A stretch of 64,000 nucleotides of DNA from JBBQZP01 sp038207585. GTDB lineage: Bacteria; Pseudomonadota; Alphaproteobacteria; Rhodobacterales; Rhodobacteraceae. Both the position numbers and the translations under genes were made by a program. Numbering within the stretch: position 1 is the first letter of the stretch; each line of letters begins with the position of its first letter. Under the pieces are notes generated by a model. It did not search any database, was not told the origin of the DNA, and saw only the letters and a program-made list of their open reading frames with translations. The stretch is from NCBI GenBank assembly GCA_038207585.1, contig JBBQZP010000018.1, positions 1 to 64,000 on the forward strand, read 5' to 3'. This document shows positions 36,082-45,001 of the stretch, one piece after another.

Positions 36082-37268
36082 GATATGCCGATGTAACCAC
36101 CCGGTTGGCCGGTCTTGGCGGTGCCAAGTGGGAGGTTCACGCGCTGGCCCGCGCCAAAAAGCGCAGCGGTGCCCCGGTGATCGAGTTGACCATCGGCGAG
36201 CCGGACGTGCCGACCCCCATCGCGTTGATGGAGGTGGCCGCAACGGCGATGAAAGCCGGGCGCACCGGCTATTCGGATGGTCAGGGCGAGCCCAATCTGG
36301 TTCGCGCCTTGGCCGCGCGCTATACCGAGCGGCGCGGGCGATTGATCACGCCCGATCAGGTGATGTGCTTTCCCGGCACGCAGACCACGATCTATGCCGT
36401 GATGATGGCGCTGGCCCAGACGGGCGACGAGGTGCTGGTGGGCGACCCGATGTATGCCACCTATCAGGGCGTGATCGAGGCTTGCGGAGCAACCGTGGTT
36501 CCGGTTCCCCTTCGCCCCGAACACGGGTTCCGCATTCAAGCCGCGGATATCGCCGCGCGGATCACGCCGCGCAGCCGGGTGATTTTCCTGAACTCGCCGC
36601 ACAATCCGACCGGTGCCGTGTTGCACAAAGCCGACATCGCCGCGATTGGGGCTTTGGCGATCAAGCACGATCTGTGGATTGTGAGCGACGAGGTTTATGA
36701 GGATCTGATATTCGAGGGCGTGGCCTTCGCCTCGCCCTTGGATGACGCGACGTTGGGGGACCGGGTGGTTGTCGCCTCGTCGATCTCAAAGTCCCATGCT
36801 GCACCCGGCTTTCGGTCGGGGTGGTGCGTCGGGCCTGCGGAGTTTGCGCGTCGTCTGTTGCCGCTGTCGGAGTCGATGCTGTTTGGCAACCAGCCCTTCA
36901 TCGCCGACATGACGGCGGCGGCGATCAGCGCGCCGTCGCCCGTGGCCGCGGGCATGCGCAGCCGTTTCACGCACCGCGCCCGGATGATCTTTGAGGCGCT
37001 TGATGGCGTCGCGGGGCTGCATGTGCATGTGCCCGAAGCAGGCATGTTCGGCCTGATCGACGTGCGCGCGACCGGGCTTTCGGGTGATGCTTTCGCGCGG
37101 GGTTTGCTGGAACACGCCAATGTCGCGGTGATGCCCGGCGAAAGTTTCGGTGCGTCTCTGTCAGGGTGGGTGCGGGTCGCGCTGACCCAGCCTGACGATC
37201 TGGTGGCCGAGGCCTGCGCGCGCATTGCCGCCCATGTGCAGGGTCTGGCTGCGGGGAACGCGGCATGA
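36078..37268 (+). CDS. PLP-dependent aminotransferase (arginine--pyruvate transaminase-like)
   Basis: A 396-residue class I/II aminotransferase. The PLP lysine is in SSISKSHAAPGFRSGW; other fold-type I marks are SPHNPTG, VSDEVYEDL and the C-terminal substrate-carboxylate Arg in GWVRVAL. Its length and partner (a 2-ketoarginine-decarboxylase-like enzyme translated in overlap) match the AruH-AruI pair of the arginine transaminase pathway, in which arginine and pyruvate give 2-ketoarginine and alanine. Another basic amino acid is possible. The end overlaps the next gene by four bases. Confidence 0.85.
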   Translation: MRYADVTTRLAGLGGAKWEVHALARAKKRSGAPVIELTIGEPDVPTPIALMEVAATAMKAGRTGYSDGQGEPNLVRALAARYTERRGRLITPDQVMCFPGTQTTIYAVMMALAQTGDEVLVGDPMYATYQGVIEACGATVVPVPLRPEHGFRIQAADIAARITPRSRVIFLNSPHNPTGAVLHKADIAAIGALAIKHDLWIVSDEVYEDLIFEGVAFASPLDDATLGDRVVVASSISKSHAAPGFRSGWCVGPAEFARRLLPLSESMLFGNQPFIADMTAAAISAPSPVAAGMRSRFTHRARMIFEALDGVAGLHVHVPEAGMFGLIDVRATGLSGDAFARGLLEHANVAVMPGESFGASLSGWVRVALTQPDDLVAEACARIAAHVQGLAAGNAA

Positions 37269-38833
37269 CGCTTTCGGTGGGTCAGGCACTGGTTGCGGGG
37301 CTGCGGGATCGCGGGGTCGAGGTCGTGTTCGGTATTCCCGGCGTGCATACTATTGAGCTTTATCGCGGCCTGCCGGGGTCGGGCATCCGGCATGTGACGG
37401 CACGCCACGAACAGGGTGCGGTGTTCATGGCCGATGGTTATGCGCGGGTATCCGGCAAACCCGGCGTGGCTTTCGTGATCACCGGGCCGGGGGTGACGAA
37501 TGCGCTGACCGCAATGGCGCAGGCGCGCGAGGATTCGGTGCCTTTGCTGGTGATTTCGGGGGTGAACCGGCGCACGTCCTTGGGACAGGGGCTGGGGCTG
37601 TTGCATGAACTGCCCGATCAGGCAGGCATGGTCCGCGCGCTTTGCCCCAGTTTTCAGGTGACGGGGCCGGAAACGCTTGAGGCAACTTTGAACCTTGCCT
37701 TTGCGGCGCTGGCGACCGGACGCCCCGGCCCGGTGCATCTGGAGGTACCGACGGATGTGATGCCGCTGCCCTGTGCGGCCTTGCCCGCGCCTGCCGCCGT
37801 GCAGCCCCCTGCCCTGCCCGCCCCTGCGGTTCTGGCCGGGGCGGCGCGGAAACTGTCAAGCGCCAAACGCCCGGTGATCCTTGCGGGCGGCGGTGCGCGC
37901 CGGTGCGGGGCCGCTTTGCAGGCCTTGGCAGAGGCGCTGGATGCCCCCGTCGTGCAAACGACCAACGCGCGGGGGCTGATGCACGGGCATCGGCTGTGCG
38001 TGCCCGCGTCGCCCAGCCTGCATGCGGTGCGTGATCTGATCGCGGCGGCGGATCAGGTGCTGGCCGTCGGCACCGAACTTGGGATGACCGATTACGACAT
38101 GTATGTGCGCGGCGGTCTGCCCGACTTGTCGGGGATGATCCGCATTGATCTGTGTGCGGCACAACTGGCGCGCCATCCGGCGGCCCTGCCTTTACAGGCG
38201 GATGCGGCGGCAGTGCTGGCGGCACTTTTGCCGGAGCTGACCCCGCGCACGGGCGACGGGGCGGCGCGTGCGGCGGCCGCCCGCGATGCGGCCTTTGCCG
38301 AACTGACCCCGGCGATGCGGCATCAGGTGGCGATGCTGCGCGCGATGCAAGCCGCCGTTCCGGGCGCGATCATCGTTGGTGACAGCACACAGCCGGTTTA
38401 TGCCGGGAACCTGTATCATGACCACGACCGCGCAGGGGGCTGGTTCAACGCCGCCACCGGTTACGGCGCGCTTGGCTTTGGCCCCGGTGCCGCCGTGGGG
38501 GCAGCCCTCGCCGCCCCCGGCACCCCGGTGATCTGCCTGATCGGCGACGGCGGGCTGCAATTCAGCCCCGGCGAGTTGCGCACGGCGGTGGATGAACGCC
38601 TGCCGATCACCTTTGTCGTGTGGAACAACGCAGGCTTTCGCGAAATTGCCGAAGCCATGGCCGACGTGGGCGCGCCGGTAATTGGCTGCGACCCAAGCCC
38701 GTTGCGAATGGAGCCCTTTGCTGCCGCCTGCGATCTGCCGTTTGCCAGCGTCGGGAATTTACCTGAGGAGCTGCAAGCGGCGCTTGTCGGGCGCAGCCCG
38801 GGGCCATGTCTGATCGAGGTACGGGCTGGCTGA
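37265..38833 (+). CDS. aruI: TPP enzyme, 5-guanidino-2-oxopentanoate decarboxylase-like
   Basis: A 522-residue thiamine-diphosphate enzyme with the three-domain acetolactate-synthase/decarboxylase layout. The N-terminal domain has the catalytic Glu in RHEQGAVFMADGYAR (about residue 49), and the TPP-binding motif runs from IGDGGLQF to VVWNN in the C-terminal domain. The N-terminal pattern VFGIPGVHTIELYRGL closely matches my memory of proteins annotated as 5-guanidino-2-oxopentanoate decarboxylase (AruI), which turns 2-ketoarginine into 4-guanidinobutyraldehyde. Coupled to the aminotransferase and opposite a basic-amino-acid importer, that role is plausible but unproven. Confidence 0.72.
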   Translation: MTLSVGQALVAGLRDRGVEVVFGIPGVHTIELYRGLPGSGIRHVTARHEQGAVFMADGYARVSGKPGVAFVITGPGVTNALTAMAQAREDSVPLLVISGVNRRTSLGQGLGLLHELPDQAGMVRALCPSFQVTGPETLEATLNLAFAALATGRPGPVHLEVPTDVMPLPCAALPAPAAVQPPALPAPAVLAGAARKLSSAKRPVILAGGGARRCGAALQALAEALDAPVVQTTNARGLMHGHRLCVPASPSLHAVRDLIAAADQVLAVGTELGMTDYDMYVRGGLPDLSGMIRIDLCAAQLARHPAALPLQADAAAVLAALLPELTPRTGDGAARAAAARDAAFAELTPAMRHQVAMLRAMQAAVPGAIIVGDSTQPVYAGNLYHDHDRAGGWFNAATGYGALGFGPGAAVGAALAAPGTPVICLIGDGGLQFSPGELRTAVDERLPITFVVWNNAGFREIAEAMADVGAPVIGCDPSPLRMEPFAAACDLPFASVGNLPEELQAALVGRSPGPCLIEVRAG

Positions 38834-39252
38834 TCTGCGCTTTGGCCGCTTTAGGTTCAGGGCATGATGCGCGCCGGGAAATGCCTTGGCGGGGTGGCAA
38901 AACCTGCGCGGCAGCGTCAGGAACCCGCCCCGCCCGTTGCGGCAGGCTGAATATTCGGGGCGTAAGGACGTGCAATGACGGCCCACCTGCAAAACATTCC
39001 GGGTGATGCAGAAACCTTCGCGTTGAAGGAAGATTCGAGGCCGGCAGGTTCCTGATTGGTTAAATTTTTTTTGGGAACAGATTTCTACAAAACAATCGCT
39101 CTGCCAAGGCACCGCTTTGGCGGGCAAGGCGGAAAGTGACTTGAAACTTCGGTGAAAACCAAGCAACTAAACCTAAGGACGCGGTCAGTCCCGTTCACTC
39201 AACCGGAGTGTGGAATTGGGTTTTTCTTGTGAATTTTGACCAACGCAGCACC
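38834..39252. other. Intergenic region before the exopolysaccharide locus
   Basis: A 419-base gap. An eight-T run at 39065-39072, preceded by GGTTAAA, may mark the end of the decarboxylase transcript or an AT-rich regulatory site; no stable hairpin precedes it. The second half becomes AT-richer towards the kinase gene, suggesting a promoter there, but no good -35/-10 pair stands out. No credible small gene was found. Confidence 0.35.
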
Positions 39253-41361
39253 ATGAATGATCAATCCATTGCATCCGAACCTGATGCGGTTGACCTGATT
39301 GCGCTTTTGCGCACGCTTTGGCGCGGGAAAGTCACGATACTGGCGGTGATGCTGGCCGTCGTGCTGCTTGCGTGCGGCTATGCTTACGGGGTTGCGACGC
39401 CGGTTTATCAGGCGACCTCAGTCGTCATGCTGGAAACGCGCGAAGGGTCTGTTGCGGGGCTCGACTCGGTTCTGGGCGGGCTTTCTGCGGATACGTCGAT
39501 TGTGAACACCGAAGTAGAGGTGCTGCGGGGACGCACGTTGATCGGCCGGGTCGTCGATGACCTGAACCTGATCACCGATCCGGAGTTCAATGTGGCCTTG
39601 CAACCGACCGGATTGGCGCAAACACTGCGGGCGCAATTGCCACGGGCGGCCCAACTGCCCCAAAGCCCCGAGGAAAAGGGCGTGGCAGACCGCGCGTCAG
39701 CCATATCAGAATTGCTGCGCGCCGTTACGGTGCGCAATATTCCCAACAGCCTTGTTTTTCAGATCACCGTGCAAAGCACATCCGCGCAAAAAGCTGCGCT
39801 GATTGCCGACACAATCTCGCGTCTTTATATTGATGATCAGTTGAAAGTCCGGTTTGATGCGACCGAAGTGGCGACGGCCTGGCTGGCCACGCGCATGGCC
39901 GACCTGCGCGCCTCGTTCGAGGCGGCAGAAACGGACGTTCGTGATTTCCGCAATACGACCAGCCTGATTGATGCCGAAACCCTTGATGGCCTTGACCGGC
40001 AACTGAAGGAAACGCGCCGCCGTCTTGAACAGATTTCCGGGCAGATTTCGATCAAGGCGGATGTGCTGGCACGCATGGCGGCGCTTCAGGACCCGGTGGC
40101 TCAGGCGGAAGCCTCGAGCGATGACAGCTTGTTGCGACTTGCCCAGCGCGTCAGCGGCGGTGACACCACTGCAGATGCGCAACTGCTGACCGATCTGCGC
40201 CGCTTTGTGGTTCTGACCCAGCAGGACAGCGACCGTCTTGACGTTCAGCGCCGGTCACTTGGGCAAGCGGAAAAAGGCCTAGCCTCCGATATCGAACGGC
40301 AGTCGCAGGATCTTGCCAAACTTGAAATTCTTGAACGGGAGGCCGAGGCAAGCCGGGTGCTGTTCGAGCATTTCCAGACCCGTCTGAATGAAACATCCGC
40401 CCAGGCTGGCATCCAAAAAGCCGACAGTCGCGTTCTGTCGAATGCCGTCATCCCCGATACGCCAAGCACGCCCCGCAAATCGCTGATTGTGACCATGGCG
40501 ACGATGCTGGGGTTGATGCTGGGGGCCGGGCTGGTTCTTTTGCGCGAGATGCTTGCGAATACTGTCCGCACCAGCACAGATCTGGAGCAATTGACCGGGC
40601 GTGTCGTTCTGGCGCAGATCCCCATGATCCGGGAAAAGACGCGCAAAGGTGTGCTGGATTACCTTTCAAGGAAACCGACCTCGGCGATGGCAGAAGCGGT
40701 CAGAAACCTGCGGACAGGTATTCTTTTGTCTGCGGTGGACAGGCAGCCAAAGGTCATTGCAATGACATCGTCGGTTCCGGGCGAAGGCAAGACGACCACG
40801 ACCCTTGCTCTGGCGCAGAACCTGACGGCTATGGGGCGCAAGGTTCTGGTCATTGAAGGCGATGTCAGGATCTGCTCGCTCAGCATGTATTTCGATGATG
40901 TGCCAAAGGATGTGCCCGGCGTCGCGGCGGTGATCATGGGAGACGTCAGCCTGACCGACGCCGTCCGTTCGATGCCCGCACATGGCGACATCTTGTTTGG
41001 CAAGAAAGTGTCGGTAAACGCCGCCGATCTTTTTTCGTCGGGGCGGTTTACCGATCTTATGGCCGAGGCGCGCGCGGCCTATGATTTCGTTCTGATTGAT
41101 ACCCCGCCCGTTCTGGTCGTTCCCGACGCACGGGTCATCGCCCAGCACGCCGACACCACCGTGTTATCGGTGCATTGGGACAGCACGAGCCGAAACCAGA
41201 TCGTTGAAGCGCTGCACCAGTTGACGATGGTCAATGTTCCGATTGCGGGCCTTTCCCTGAACCGTGTCGATCCGAAACGGATGCGAAAATATGGCTATGG
41301 CGGCAAAAACGGCGGCTATGGCGGATATTCATCCTATGGCGCAAAATACTATTCCAACTGA
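39253..41361 (+). CDS. Wzc-like polysaccharide copolymerase/tyrosine autokinase
   Basis: Inner-membrane protein that controls chain length and assembly of exopolysaccharide together with Wza. The 702-residue protein has an N-terminal Wzz domain with a first membrane helix (about residues 32-52), a long periplasmic coiled-coil region, a second helix near 410-430, and a C-terminal BY-kinase: Walker A SSVPGEGKTTTTLALAQ, a variant A' box VLVIEGDVR, Walker B DFVLIDTPP. The tail has seven Tyr in the last 23 residues, the expected autophosphorylation cluster. The ATG at 39253 was preferred; a GTG at 39208 or 39229 would add 8-15 residues. No Wzb-type phosphatase is nearby. Confidence 0.9.
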   Translation: MNDQSIASEPDAVDLIALLRTLWRGKVTILAVMLAVVLLACGYAYGVATPVYQATSVVMLETREGSVAGLDSVLGGLSADTSIVNTEVEVLRGRTLIGRVVDDLNLITDPEFNVALQPTGLAQTLRAQLPRAAQLPQSPEEKGVADRASAISELLRAVTVRNIPNSLVFQITVQSTSAQKAALIADTISRLYIDDQLKVRFDATEVATAWLATRMADLRASFEAAETDVRDFRNTTSLIDAETLDGLDRQLKETRRRLEQISGQISIKADVLARMAALQDPVAQAEASSDDSLLRLAQRVSGGDTTADAQLLTDLRRFVVLTQQDSDRLDVQRRSLGQAEKGLASDIERQSQDLAKLEILEREAEASRVLFEHFQTRLNETSAQAGIQKADSRVLSNAVIPDTPSTPRKSLIVTMATMLGLMLGAGLVLLREMLANTVRTSTDLEQLTGRVVLAQIPMIREKTRKGVLDYLSRKPTSAMAEAVRNLRTGILLSAVDRQPKVIAMTSSVPGEGKTTTTLALAQNLTAMGRKVLVIEGDVRICSLSMYFDDVPKDVPGVAAVIMGDVSLTDAVRSMPAHGDILFGKKVSVNAADLFSSGRFTDLMAEARAAYDFVLIDTPPVLVVPDARVIAQHADTTVLSVHWDSTSRNQIVEALHQLTMVNVPIAGLSLNRVDPKRMRKYGYGGKNGGYGGYSSYGAKYYSN

Positions 41362-42442
41362 CCGGGGCGGGCCTGTCGCGCACCCGCCGCCCTTGTTGGT
41401 GGCGGGGCCATTTCCGCCGCCGGTGCATGGGTTTTCGGCGATGACGGCGGCCCTGAGCGCCAAGATCGGAAAGCGGCGCGATGTCGAAATCTGCGATTTG
41501 TCGTCGGCGCATCCCGCTGCGATTGTCCGGCATCTGAGTCAGACGGCAAGATGCCTTCGCGCGGTTGTGCACATCATCGGCTTTCGGATCAGGGGAGGTC
41601 GCCATTTTTCCATCGGTGCGAATGCCGGATGGGGCATGCTTTATACCCTGATCCTTGTGGCGGTCGCGAAGGCTGCGGGTCTGCGGATGTTTCTGCATCA
41701 TCACTCCTACGCCTATATCAACCAACGCTCTGTCATCATGGCGTTGCTGAATCTGGTCGGGGGAAAGCGGCTGCAGCATGTGTTTCTGGCGCAGGTAATG
41801 GAACACGCTTTCTTTGACCGCTACCCGCAAAAATCCACGGCACTGCTGCTTTCCAATGCAATTTTCGTGCCCCCCGGACAGCCGCGCGCAATGCGGTTTG
41901 GCGCACCGATCCGGGTCGGGTTGCTGTCGAACCTTGGTGCCGAAAAAGGGCTTTATGATTTCATCGAAACGGCCCGCCGGGTAAAGGCCGGGCCATTGCA
42001 GGTTGAAATGGTTCTGGCCGGTCCCGCGCCACGGCCTCAGGATGCCAAAGCGATCCGCGCCGCCGTGGCAGAGGGGCTGCTGCAGGCGTGCGGGCCGCTT
42101 TATGGTGCAGATAAAGACGACTTCTTTCAAAGCCTTGATCTATTTCTGTTTCCAACGCGCTATGTGAACGAAGCCCAGCCAACTGTGATTTACGAGGCGC
42201 TGGCTGCGGGTGTGCCGGTGCTGGCCTTTGCGCGCGGTGCGATTGCCGATCAGGTGCGCGGTTGCCTGAAAACCTTACCTGTCGGATCGGATTTCGTAAG
42301 TGGTGCGGTGGCGATCATCCAGACATTAGCGGGAATGTCCGAGGCAGAGCGAAACCGTATTTCTGCCGCCGCCACCGCGCGTCACGCGCAAGATCAGGAC
42401 CAGGGTTCGGCAACGCTGACGCTATTGGCCACCGTTCGTTAA
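41336..42442 (+). CDS. Glycosyltransferase family 4 protein
   Basis: A GT-B-fold glycosyltransferase of about 368 residues. The N-terminal half has LLVAGPFPPPVHGFS. The C-terminal nucleotide-sugar domain has VGLLSNLGAEKGLYDFI and the donor-binding region PTRYVNEAQPTVIYEALAAG. The start is uncertain: ATG 41336 overlaps the kinase gene by 26 bases, and ATG 41318 is another option; both lie within the DNA that encodes the kinase's Tyr-rich tail. It is convergent with the next glycosyltransferase, only 3 bases apart. Donor and linkage are unknown. Confidence 0.8.
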   Translation: MAQNTIPTDRGGPVAHPPPLLVAGPFPPPVHGFSAMTAALSAKIGKRRDVEICDLSSAHPAAIVRHLSQTARCLRAVVHIIGFRIRGGRHFSIGANAGWGMLYTLILVAVAKAAGLRMFLHHHSYAYINQRSVIMALLNLVGGKRLQHVFLAQVMEHAFFDRYPQKSTALLLSNAIFVPPGQPRAMRFGAPIRVGLLSNLGAEKGLYDFIETARRVKAGPLQVEMVLAGPAPRPQDAKAIRAAVAEGLLQACGPLYGADKDDFFQSLDLFLFPTRYVNEAQPTVIYEALAAGVPVLAFARGAIADQVRGCLKTLPVGSDFVSGAVAIIQTLAGMSEAERNRISAAATARHAQDQDQGSATLTLLATVR

Positions 42443-42445
42443 CGA

Positions 42446-43603
42446 TCAGGCAGGGCGGATACCGGTGCGGTTGCTGCAAAGAGCCATTACCCCTTCGGCA
42501 AAACGCGCAACGTCGCCTTTGGGCGCAAATGTCAGGGCCGCTTCACACATCCGGCGCCACAGGGCCTGATCCGTTGCAAGAAGGCCCATGAAATAGGCCA
42601 TGCCTTCGGGATTGTCCGGCTCGATGACAAAGCCGTTCACACCGTTGCGCACCAGAAGGTCGCAGGCCCCGCAGGTGTCGGACAGGATGACAGGCAAGCC
42701 CATCGCCAGCGCCTCGATCACGGCATTGCCGAACTGTTCTTCAACACTTGGCAGCAAAAGGGCCAGACTGCGGCCCAGAACACGGGCAATGCCATCACTT
42801 TGCAGGAAGCCGTGGAAAATCACATCGTCACCCAGCCCAAGCGCGCGCACTTTTTCGCGAAGCTCTGCTTCAAGTGCGCCCGAACCACAAAGGTTCAGGC
42901 GGCGACGGATTTGCGCCGATCTGACATAAATGGAATACGACTCCAACGCCATGAAAAGGTTCTTTTTCGGAACAAAGCGCGCAACGATCGTAAAATCACG
43001 TTCCTCGAAAGGAAGGCCATCCGGGGCCGGGGCCGTGCCAGCCATCGAAACTATTCTGGCGATTGAAAGGGTATTATATTCGCCGTGAATTTTCTTTCCA
43101 GAAATTCCCTGAAATTCAAGATAAGACTTGGACCGATAACCCGATCCAATCGCCCCGCAATACGGCGTCATCCACCACGATTTAACGTATTCCCGGAATG
43201 CTCTGCGCGGCCGGTCATCAAACTTTGAACATCCCATCGTGAAAACCCGGTTTCCGAAAAGCCGCAGGATCAGCGCAAAGATCAGTATTTCAGGTCGCTC
43301 ATAATGACACAGAAACCATTCCGCCTTTCCTGTTTTGCGGCGCGCCCGCAGCATTGCAAACAAAATCGCAAGTCGGCTCGCACGTTGCGTGCCGGACATC
43401 AGGGTCTGCCGGTCAAAACCTTCGGCTTTGCTTGAAACCCAATTGTAGGTGTCGCTGGATTGATACAATTCCAGCCCAACGACACGCCTTTCGCCAAGAT
43501 CGGCAACCGCCTTGCATCTGTCGTTATGCATGGGACCGAAATTGTCCCAAACGAAGACTATTGGAAGTTGCGTCGGATGACCTGCTGGCATTGCATCGTT
43601 CAT
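42446..43603 (-). CDS. Glycosyltransferase family 4 protein downstream of ghsB
   Basis: A 385-residue GT-B glycosyltransferase. The C-terminal GT4 domain includes FTIVARFVPKKNLFMALESY, LGLGDDVIFHGFLQ and the donor-site SVEEQFGNAVIEALAMGLPV with its E(x7)E pattern. The first half is less conserved. The start at 43603 (MNDAMPAG) is a choice among several in-frame codons up to TTG 43630. It lies 60 bases after the spike-fibre gene on the same strand. From memory, R. capsulatus also has a capsule gene next to its GTA spike genes, so the adjacency may be old. Confidence 0.8.
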   Translation of the reverse strand: MNDAMPAGHPTQLPIVFVWDNFGPMHNDRCKAVADLGERRVVGLELYQSSDTYNWVSSKAEGFDRQTLMSGTQRASRLAILFAMLRARRKTGKAEWFLCHYERPEILIFALILRLFGNRVFTMGCSKFDDRPRRAFREYVKSWWMTPYCGAIGSGYRSKSYLEFQGISGKKIHGEYNTLSIARIVSMAGTAPAPDGLPFEERDFTIVARFVPKKNLFMALESYSIYVRSAQIRRRLNLCGSGALEAELREKVRALGLGDDVIFHGFLQSDGIARVLGRSLALLLPSVEEQFGNAVIEALAMGLPVILSDTCGACDLLVRNGVNGFVIEPDNPEGMAYFMGLLATDQALWRRMCEAALTFAPKGDVARFAEGVMALCSNRTGIRPA

Positions 43604-43663
43604 GATTTTCAGTTGGCCAAGCATAGTCAACAGGGCAACGGGATGCCAGATCAGTCTTGCGCC

Positions 43664-44656
43664 TCACACGATCCGTATGCTTCGCAACCCTGACCGCTGC
43701 AACGTCGGCCACCAGCCCGGAGTGACCGAAACAGCGGTCAGCGCCTGTACCGACAAATCGTCATAGGTCAGTGTCACATTGAACGTGCCGGTCAGCCCCA
43801 GAATGCCAGGAACATCCGCGGCACGCGAGGCAATCGCGGCCCCGGTCGGAATATGCGATGTGACAACCGCCCCCTCTTCCAACTGCGCGCCCCACACGGT
43901 TGCGTCGTTGATCGGCCCCGAAACCTCCCACTGGTTGACCGGGGCGCCAGTTGTTGCCGGACCAAGCACCATGGAAATGGTGGTGTTTTCGGTGACAACA
44001 AAGCTTGTCGTCAGGCTGCAACGATACCATCCGCCTGCCAACGGGCTGATTGTGGCGGCTGTGTTGATATTGGAGGCCGTGCTTGCAGTTGCCACAATCG
44101 TTCCTGCAACAAGATCGAAGGTTGCATTGCCCATGCGCGGATACGTCCCCTGTATCCGCAGGCCCAAAAGTGCGCCGGACGGACCTGCCTTGGCGTAGAC
44201 GGACGCGGTATAGGTCGCGACACCGGGCGCGCCTGATGCGTTGGACGCGTAGCAGATTTCGGTCGACGATGTGCGTGTCAGGGTCGTTGCGGACAGCGTG
44301 CCATCGGGTGCCGCTGCTCCGACGGCACCCGTCAATCGCGCCTTGAACCAGGCGGCATCCGTGAAGTCGCTGCTTTGATCCGCAATGTTGGTCGCATCCG
44401 GTTCGATCAGCAGTCCAAGAGGCACGCCCGCACCGGTGTGATCAAAGCGCGGCAGGTTGGCTGCCACCGCCGCAAGCACCCCGTCCGAGGTCACCCGCAA
44501 CGCCGCCCCCGCGCGAGTGAAGGACAGCACCTGTGCAAGGCTTTTCGGTTTGCCTTTCGCGCGATAGGTGCCCGTCGTGAAATCAAGAGCCAGCGCAGGC
44601 GCGGATGGGCGGACCCTGCGCACCGATACGACGGAAAGATCCGCCGTCAGCCTCAT
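43664..44656 (-). CDS. ghsB: GTA/phage head spike fibre protein (GhsB-like)
   Basis: A 330-residue beta-rich protein of the phage head-spike fibre type. The segment LLIEPDATNIADQSSDFTDAAW followed by a carbohydrate-binding-module-like domain (YTASVYAKAGPSG, GGWYRCSLT, WGAQLEEG) is characteristic of phage fibre proteins that recognise a surface glycan. It overlaps by four bases with a small protein matching the RCAP_rcc01079 spike-base family, the order found for ghsA-ghsB of the R. capsulatus gene transfer agent, where the spikes bind capsule on recipient cells. No other phage or GTA structural gene is in the window. The protein carries no signal peptide, as expected for a capsid part. Confidence 0.8.
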   Translation of the reverse strand: MRLTADLSVVSVRRVRPSAPALALDFTTGTYRAKGKPKSLAQVLSFTRAGAALRVTSDGVLAAVAANLPRFDHTGAGVPLGLLIEPDATNIADQSSDFTDAAWFKARLTGAVGAAAPDGTLSATTLTRTSSTEICYASNASGAPGVATYTASVYAKAGPSGALLGLRIQGTYPRMGNATFDLVAGTIVATASTASNINTAATISPLAGGWYRCSLTTSFVVTENTTISMVLGPATTGAPVNQWEVSGPINDATVWGAQLEEGAVVTSHIPTGAAIASRAADVPGILGLTGTFNVTLTYDDLSVQALTAVSVTPGWWPTLQRSGLRSIRIV

Positions 44657-44919
44657 GCAAGTACCATGGCATGAATGCCGGTCGCCGTAGTGCCCGTGGC
44701 CCGCACCCGTTTCGTGCCGACCGGCAGAATGGAAAAATCTGCCAGCACGACGGTACGGGTCTGCCCGAAAACGCTCACAAGGCTGATCGTGCCCCCGGTT
44801 TCCACGTAAAGCGCAATGGCGACCTGCGCCAGATCAGCACCGTCCGAGGGCGTCACCGGCACGATATCGGTGGCGGGGCCGGTGATGGAAGCAGTCTGGG
44901 AAAGGAATGGATTGTTCAT
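44653..44919 (-). CDS. ghsA: Spike base protein, RCAP_rcc01079 family (GhsA-like)
   Basis: An 88-residue protein whose core DIVPVTPSDGADLAQVA, followed by IALYVETGG and the closing TGTTATGIHA, is the pattern I associate with the RCAP_rcc01079 family, the base of the head spikes of the Rhodobacter capsulatus gene transfer agent. The ATG is preceded by GAGG, and the TGA overlaps the fibre gene. A near-consensus CtrA site lies 56-70 bases upstream. In R. capsulatus these genes are separate from the main GTA cluster and near polysaccharide genes, as here. Recognition is from memory of the family motif, so a profile search should confirm it. Confidence 0.85.
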   Translation of the reverse strand: MNNPFLSQTASITGPATDIVPVTPSDGADLAQVAIALYVETGGTISLVSVFGQTRTVVLADFSILPVGTKRVRATGTTATGIHAMVLA

Positions 44920-44974
44920 GGTATCCTCTGAATTTTGAAAGTTCAGCCGCAGGTTTTCTTGGCTGCAGAGGATG

Positions 44975-44989
44975 TTGAGAAGGGGTTAA
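44975..44989 (-). promoter_or_regulatory. Near-consensus CtrA box upstream of ghsA
   Basis: On the minus strand TTAA-N7-TCAA, matching seven of eight fixed bases of the CtrA site TTAA-N7-TTAA. It ends 56 bases before the ghsA start, a sensible place for an activator at a promoter. In R. capsulatus, GTA gene expression depends on CtrA. Confidence 0.4.
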
Positions 44990-45001
44990 CAAATTCTAGG
45001 G

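Noticed and set aside
38806..39006. A 66-codon plus-strand frame after the decarboxylase gene
   Set aside because: Starts inside the decarboxylase gene, has no ribosome site and an arginine/glycine-rich composition typical of shadows.
43664..44919. Remnant prophage as the explanation for the spike genes
   Set aside because: No integrase, portal, terminase, capsid or lysis gene, attachment site or tRNA is near; both genes are intact and the small one matches the GTA spike-base pattern.
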